A stretch of DNA of 64,000 bases from CADEFQ01 sp050249415 (GTDB lineage Bacteria > Pseudomonadota > Gammaproteobacteria > Steroidobacterales > Steroidobacteraceae). Below are positions 59,811 through 64,000 of this stretch, one piece after another. Below the pieces are notes generated by a model. It was not told the DNA's origin. It saw only the letters and a list, made by a program, of their open reading frames with translations, and did not search any database. Position numbers and translations under genes: made by a program. Position 1 is the stretch's first letter, and every line of letters starts with the position of its first letter. The stretch lies in assembly GCA_050249415.1 (NCBI GenBank), contig JBFWQO010000010.1:124001-188000 (forward strand), in the 5' to 3' direction.

Positions 59811-60634
59811 GCGCGCGGGAGTTCGTCTCCGGTTTTTCTGAAGATTCACTTGCCTCTTTGGTCGAAGCGGCGCGCGACGCCGAGCCGGTGTCCGGCTTCA
59901 CACATAACTTCTACCGCTATCCGGCGCGCTTCTCGCCGAAGTTTGTGCGCGCGGCAATTTCAGCGCTGTCGGAACCAGGTGACTTAATCCTCGATCCGTT
60001 CATGGGCGGTGGAACTACGCTAGTCGAGGCCCTCGCGCTCGGGCGTCAAGCCATCGGCGCGGACATTAGCTCGCTGGCGGCGTTCCTCTCCCAGGTCAAG
60101 ACCACGCTCTACAGCGAAGACGATCTCGTTGCGTTGGAGCGTTGGGCCGCCCGGGCACCCTCTCAAATTCACATGCACAAGGAAGGGTCTACTGATAAGA
60201 AATATGCGGAGGACGGCTATTACCGGCACATGGACAGCCGCTCAACTTGGCGGCTGCGCAAGGCGATTGAGCAGTCCTTGAAGTCTGCGAAGCGACTCGA
60301 TTCACCAAAGCTCGAACGCTTCGCCAGATGCGCGATCTTACGCACCGGCCAATGGGCATTAGACGGGCGAAAGCGACTTCCATCCGTCAGCGGCTTCCGT
60401 AAGACGCTCGAAGAAAATGCGCTCGATATGATCGAAGGCGCGCGGGAATTGCGGAATGCTGCCACCGCCGTGCGCGCGGGGAAAAATCCATTCGTTCACT
60501 GCCTCAACCGATCAACCATAGGACTTGAACAAGAACCACTGTTGACAAAGCTTCAAAAACCAAGGCTTGTTGTCACATCACCGCCGTATCCCGGTACTCG
60601 TCGTTGTCGAAGTCCTCCGGCTCCACGAATTTGA
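59807..60634 (+). pseudogene. DNA methyltransferase, truncated after the TSPPY motif
   Basis: The frame starts MSAREFVSGFSEDSL and shows FYRYPARFSPKFVRAAI, the cofactor motif LDPFMGGGTTLVEALALG and, near residue 258, the catalytic VVTSPPYPG typical of N4-cytosine methyltransferases. In intact enzymes about 100 residues follow this motif; here the frame turns into TRRCRSPPAPRI and stops while running against the coding strand of the next gene. The break therefore lies at about 60590-60600. The catalytic residues are present but the fold is incomplete, so it is probably inactive. Confidence 0.72.
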
Positions 60635-61529
60635 GTTCGACATCCTCGCCCGAGATCTGCGATGTGCGCGTGACCTGGAGTTCCTTGATCGGAGGATCGA
60701 ATGTGACCACCATCGTTTCAAGGAGTTTCCATGCTGTATCCGGCGTCGAGGAGATCGTGACGCGGCGCGCCTCATTGGGCTTCAAGCGAACCGTAGCAAC
60801 ATCGGGACGTAAGTTAAGAACTGGTTCCGTGGACGGCGTGCCTAGATCGCTTCCCCCAGGCACTACGACATTTTCGGTTTGCGAGAGCACACCAGGCTCG
60901 CCTTCCTGGCGGCTCTCAGCGCCGCTTTGGACGTGACCGTGATCTGTATGTGCGGCAGCATCGTGGTGCGCTTCGATCAGCTGATCCAGAGCCGCCTTCA
61001 CAGCCTCGTCGCCTGCCTGCAAGCTCGAAATCTCGTCTTCCGCTTCTTCTTCGAGACGGCGGAGGTCGGGATCACCTTTGAGGGTTGCAACAACCCGCGA
61101 TTCGACAGCCGAGTAGACAGTACCTTCATAGAACTGGTGCCGTGACCCCTGCATCAGCTCCGCAACAGCTTCCGGCTTTAGGCCATCGCAATCCACGATC
61201 ACCAGCATCCGATTGCGCAAGTATTTGAGGTCGAGATCGCGCACCACGAACTGATTGTCCCACGCATGCTGGCGCTGTCCATTTATCAGGAAAACACAGC
61301 ACTGCCGCCCGCGCTTGGGTTCTTCGAGGAAAGTAGCAAAAGGCCGCTTGTCCGTATCCGGTAAGACCTCATCCGGCGCGGCGTCCGCCGGTGCGTCTTC
61401 GGCGTCTCCCGCTGCGGACGCGGCTGCGGCATGTTTCGCCAGGACAACCACACGGATCGTAATCGTGCCGTGCCCCTCGTTGAGCGCAGTGTCAAGCACC
61501 TTGTCCAACTGTGCGACGACCGTACTCAT
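60573..61529 (-). CDS. Unrecognised 318-residue partner of the GHKL ATPase
   Basis: The first 60 residues are followed by RQCCVFLINGQRQHAWDNQF with LRNRMLVIVDCDGL, which resembles the S5-type transducer part of GHKL ATPases. An acidic helical segment (LRRLEEEAEDEISSLQAGDE) and a beta-rich end (VATVRLKPNEARRVTISS) follow. The start overlaps the GHKL gene stop as ATGA. The N-terminal half could thus be the second half of one split ATPase. Its C-terminus meets the broken methyltransferase, so it may also have been trimmed. No named family recognised. Confidence 0.65.
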   Translation of the reverse strand: MSTVVAQLDKVLDTALNEGHGTITIRVVVLAKHAAAASAAGDAEDAPADAAPDEVLPDTDKRPFATFLEEPKRGRQCCVFLINGQRQHAWDNQFVVRDLDLKYLRNRMLVIVDCDGLKPEAVAELMQGSRHQFYEGTVYSAVESRVVATLKGDPDLRRLEEEAEDEISSLQAGDEAVKAALDQLIEAHHDAAAHTDHGHVQSGAESRQEGEPGVLSQTENVVVPGGSDLGTPSTEPVLNLRPDVATVRLKPNEARRVTISSTPDTAWKLLETMVVTFDPPIKELQVTRTSQISGEDVELKFVEPEDFDNDEYRDTAVM

Positions 61530-62623
61530 GCCGCACCTGTCTTGCTCACACCGACCGGCTGCGCGGGGAACACTTTGTCGAGAGCGGGACCTGGTTTGCT
61601 TAGGTTCGAGAGGCGATAGCCGTTTCCGTAAACCGTAGCAACCGTTCCGCCAACATCGAGATCGAACGGGAGTACTGGGTTGTAGAGAACGTGGTTGAGC
61701 GCTGTGTACAACTGGCGCGTAATCGCCGAGCCACCGCGTCCGAAATCGTAGCCGATGTGAACGAAGCGCGTGCCCTGCGGAATCTGCGCTGCATCTGCGT
61801 CAGCTTGTGAGACGAAAGGAACATGGCCTTCTGGACTGCACGCAAGATAGGCGAAGTAGTCATCGCGCCGCCCCTTGGGGAATACGTGCTTAATGACTGT
61901 CCATCCTGCGCCGTCGGTTTCGCCGTTCAACAAGTCAGGCGCGCGGCGCGAAAGCACCCATGAGTATTTGCTCACCGCATATGCGGATGATCCGCCCTGG
62001 CCGAAGACGCCGATGAGATACCACTTGTCGGCCTTCGTTGTTGAACCGAGTGACAGCAATGTGCGGTGAATCGAAGCGGGCACTTGCCCAATCCCGTCGT
62101 CTTCAATGGCAACCGTGAACTCCTTACTCTTCTTGTCGAACAGGAGGCGAACGCGCAACTTGCGCGCCAACTCGCGGGCTGCGGCCTGCGTTGCCTTGGA
62201 CTCGTTTGCCTTGGGAAGTTTCGGCAACTGATCCAGCGGCGGTATTCCGAAGTACCGAGTTACAGCGTCGCGCGGGCTGACAGGTGCGACAGCCGTAGGG
62301 TCGGCGAGCAGTTCCCTTTGGCGCATCATTTCGATCAGGGCTTCCATCCCGTTGACGGTGCGTTCAGCAATAGGGTTGACGGGAATGTTGGCAAGGGCGA
62401 TTCGCCCCTTGTTGCCCCTATCGCGTCCGACAGGTATCCAGTGAAACCTCCCTGCCTGCCACCCCTGCTCGGGATTCGCGTCGTCAAAGACGTAGTCATG
62501 TTCGCTGGTGATCGGCAGCTCGGCGAGCAGCGCCTCTATGTCCACGCTCGTTGTCGCTCTGATTGCGCGCGAGATAAAGTCCTTTGCAGAGACGTGATCG
62601 CTAAGAAGGGTCGGTGTAACCAT
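61526..62623 (-). CDS. GHKL (HSP90/MutL-like) ATP-binding protein
   Basis: The 365-residue protein has the GHKL ATP lid motifs VAIEDDGIGQVPASIHRTL (DxGxG) and IGVFGQGGSSAYAVSKYSW (GxxGxG). An asparagine-bearing N-box is not obvious: the region reads ESKATQAAARELARKLR, so the metal-binding N may be replaced. The N-terminal 120 residues are helical with no known domain. This motif set occurs in many uncharacterised phage-defence ATPases. It is coupled to the gene on each side. The role is unknown. Confidence 0.75.
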   Translation of the reverse strand: MVTPTLLSDHVSAKDFISRAIRATTSVDIEALLAELPITSEHDYVFDDANPEQGWQAGRFHWIPVGRDRGNKGRIALANIPVNPIAERTVNGMEALIEMMRQRELLADPTAVAPVSPRDAVTRYFGIPPLDQLPKLPKANESKATQAAARELARKLRVRLLFDKKSKEFTVAIEDDGIGQVPASIHRTLLSLGSTTKADKWYLIGVFGQGGSSAYAVSKYSWVLSRRAPDLLNGETDGAGWTVIKHVFPKGRRDDYFAYLACSPEGHVPFVSQADADAAQIPQGTRFVHIGYDFGRGGSAITRQLYTALNHVLYNPVLPFDLDVGGTVATVYGNGYRLSNLSKPGPALDKVFPAQPVGVSKTGAA

Positions 62624-62633
62624 TGTCGTTCGC

Positions 62634-63197
62634 CTATTCTTCTAGGAGTTTCGCCCAGGCCGATTCCACAGCCTGTTGCAACTGGTTTGCATTGGGAATC
62701 GAATACCCTTGGCGTCCGTGCTGGTCCAGGAGACCAGCGCCGCGCCACCAGGCAATGACGAGATACACTTGATAGTCTGGAATCTCACTTCCATCCTTTG
62801 GGTCGGTCAGAGGCAAGAGCGCGTTGACCTGAAAGATGCGGCCATCCTTCCCCGCGTCCGCAACCGCCCGCGCCAAAGCTAGCGCCGCTTGGCGCGGTGC
62901 TTTGTGTTCGTATTCACTTTTCTCGCGCTTAGACCAGCCGACCTTGACGAGTTGATCGCCGCGCCTCAGAAATCGCGGGTAGACCGGACGGGCTGCCACT
63001 TTTTTGGTGGCAACTGCCGATGATCTATTTTCCGGCGCGACCACAGGCGCGGCACCCGACATCGACGCGATCTGCTTGGCCCACGACGTGATCCGTAGGA
63101 CGGCATCGTAGTCCCCGCCATCTGCGGCCGACGCTACAAGTGCGCGCAAGTCGGCTTCGCACTTAGCCAGGACCTTGATTGCCTTTGTCAGAGTCAT
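62634..63197 (-). CDS. Unrecognised 187-residue protein, first gene of the GHKL operon
   Basis: The protein has a helical N-terminus (ALVASAADGGDYDAVLRITS), a linker, and a conserved-looking domain starting PRFLRRGDQLVKVGWSKREK and ending PDYQVYLVIAWWRGAGLLDQ with HGRQGYSIPNA. The last part looks like a winged-helix pattern. It is 10 bp ahead of the GHKL gene and has an AT-rich promoter region upstream. I do not recognise a named family. Confidence 0.65.
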   Translation of the reverse strand: MTLTKAIKVLAKCEADLRALVASAADGGDYDAVLRITSWAKQIASMSGAAPVVAPENRSSAVATKKVAARPVYPRFLRRGDQLVKVGWSKREKSEYEHKAPRQAALALARAVADAGKDGRIFQVNALLPLTDPKDGSEIPDYQVYLVIAWWRGAGLLDQHGRQGYSIPNANQLQQAVESAWAKLLEE

Positions 63198-63215
63198 GGG
63201 ATTTATAATATAGTG

Positions 63216-63241
63216 AAAATATAGAGATTCAACTATATTTT
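63216..63241. promoter_or_regulatory. AT-rich region with a 9-bp inverted repeat
   Basis: AAAATATAG and CTATATTTT form a perfect inverted repeat with an 8-nt spacer, in a 67-bp gap that is about 75% A+T, far below the rest of the window in GC. On the minus strand TATTAT-like -10 sequences precede the first GHKL-operon gene. It may be the promoter-operator of that operon, or an AT-rich hairpin ending the relaxase transcript. Confidence 0.5.
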
Positions 63242-63264
63242 TACATATATCGTAAGGAAGTCCG

Positions 63265-64000
63265 TTACAGAGTCATAGCCTCCTGCTGCCGTGCCCGTAC
63301 CTGCGCCAGTAGTCCACGCGCAATCCACTCCCGCTTCGTCAGCGGCTGGGCCAAATTTCCAGCGAACTGGACGACATCAGCCGCCAGCCGGGGAGCACCC
63401 TGCTGCGTCAGCTTGTCCGCTGCAGCCTGCCACCCGCGCTGAACGGCGGCCCGTGTTTCCAGCAGCGTCCGTTTGCCGGGCTCCGGCTGGACGCCGCCGC
63501 TGGCGAGTTCCCTGGCCACGGATTCCGCCTGCGCCCGCATGTAGGTGGAATCTCCCCGCCGGCTCACCCGGTAGACGCCATCCTTTGGGGCATTCCGGCT
63601 CTCGCCCCGCACCGCGCGCTCGGTGGCGTTCGCTGCCACCCCTTGCACGCGCAGGTGCCGCGCGAACTGTGCGCGCCAGTAGCGCAGGGTGGCCTTCTTG
63701 ATGTTGAGCCGCCTCCCTTCCTCGCTGAGTGCCCGGACGACCAGATGCACATGCGGGTGCGGCTCGTCAGTATGCAGCACCATTGCGTAACGGTGCTGGC
63801 CGTAGAACTCCTCCCGCGCGAAGTTGCGCACGGCCAAGAGCACCTTCTGCGGTGGCGTACCCGGCGGCATGGAGAACACCAGCTTGTGGACCAGCTTCAT
63901 GGGCCTGCGACCGCGCGTGTCGATGCGGTCCACCTGTGGCCGCAGCTCGTCGAGGTCCAGATCCCAATCCTCGACCAGCGCCTTGCCGCCCCACCCGTGC
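63265..64000 (-). CDS. Relaxase (MobA/VirD2-type mobilisation nuclease), 5' end cut by window edge
   Basis: The frame stays open to the right edge, so the start is missing. It includes PMKLVHKLVFSMPPGTPPQK and the metal-binding motif HTDEPHPHVHLVV (three histidines), with RLNIKKATLRYWRAQFARHL after it. These are the conserved parts of MOB relaxases, which nick the transfer origin and carry the strand to the recipient. The nucleophilic tyrosine should lie further upstream, outside the window. It shows that the right-hand region belongs to a mobilisable or conjugative element. Confidence 0.82.
   Translation of the reverse strand, partial: HGWGGKALVEDWDLDLDELRPQVDRIDTRGRRPMKLVHKLVFSMPPGTPPQKVLLAVRNFAREEFYGQHRYAMVLHTDEPHPHVHLVVRALSEEGRRLNIKKATLRYWRAQFARHLRVQGVAANATERAVRGESRNAPKDGVYRVSRRGDSTYMRAQAESVARELASGGVQPEPGKRTLLETRAAVQRGWQAAADKLTQQGAPRLAADVVQFAGNLAQPLTKREWIARGLLAQVRARQQEAMTL

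Overview
The window is a GC-rich bacterial chromosome segment that ends in a lower-GC mobile region. The flagellar gene order (fleQ-like and flrC-like activators, fliEFGHIJK, fliLMNOPQR, flhBA, flhFG, fliA, motCD) and the sigma-54/sigma-28 promoters are typical of polarly flagellated Gammaproteobacteria. I would not go below class from this sequence alone.

Region 1 (1-6.7 kb): an almost complete mprF, a small lipoprotein, a secreted PQQ-type beta-propeller protein, a Tat-exported NAD-dependent epimerase-like protein and a TauE/SafE permease. Three copies of one 71-bp palindrome lie just behind the three plus-strand genes.

Region 2 (6.8-16.4 kb): a tightly overlapping plus-strand operon, cysJ-cysI-cysH-hemCD-hemB-ALA synthase-cysG. 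It encodes PAPS and sulfite reduction and, in the same transcript, every step from succinyl-CoA and glycine to siroheme, the cofactor of CysI. A Shemin-type ALA synthase is unexpected in this class, and the HMB synthase domain lacks the cysteine that anchors the dipyrromethane cofactor.

Region 3 (16.4-19.9 kb): an RHH antitoxin remnant, a lipoprotein, two tandem HDOD proteins and a DUF2802 protein at the distal end of the flagellar locus.

Region 4 (20-56.7 kb): about 37 kb of nearly continuous flagellar genes. Read on the minus strand they run flgBCDEFGHIJKL, fliC, fliD, flaG, fliS, a PilZ-like gene, a fleQ-like and an flrC-like activator, fliEFGHIJK, fliLMNOPQR, flhBA, flhFG, fliA and motCD. 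flgA and flgMN face the other way. Sigma-54-type boxes precede flgB, flgA, the flrC-like gene, fliL and possibly the DUF2802 gene; sigma-28 boxes precede fliC and flgM. Both activators lack an N-terminal regulatory domain, and no chemotaxis genes are present.

Region 5 (56.8-64 kb): a mobile, rearranged region. It holds a decayed tyrosine integrase, an ImmA/IrrE-DUF4411 (PIN) toxin-antitoxin-like operon with a palindromic operator, an RHH gene with a truncated DNA methyltransferase, an unrecognised three-gene operon built around a GHKL ATPase, and a relaxase running off the right edge. The GHKL operon is the best candidate for an undescribed, possibly defensive, system; the ALA-to-siroheme operon is the most unusual metabolic arrangement.
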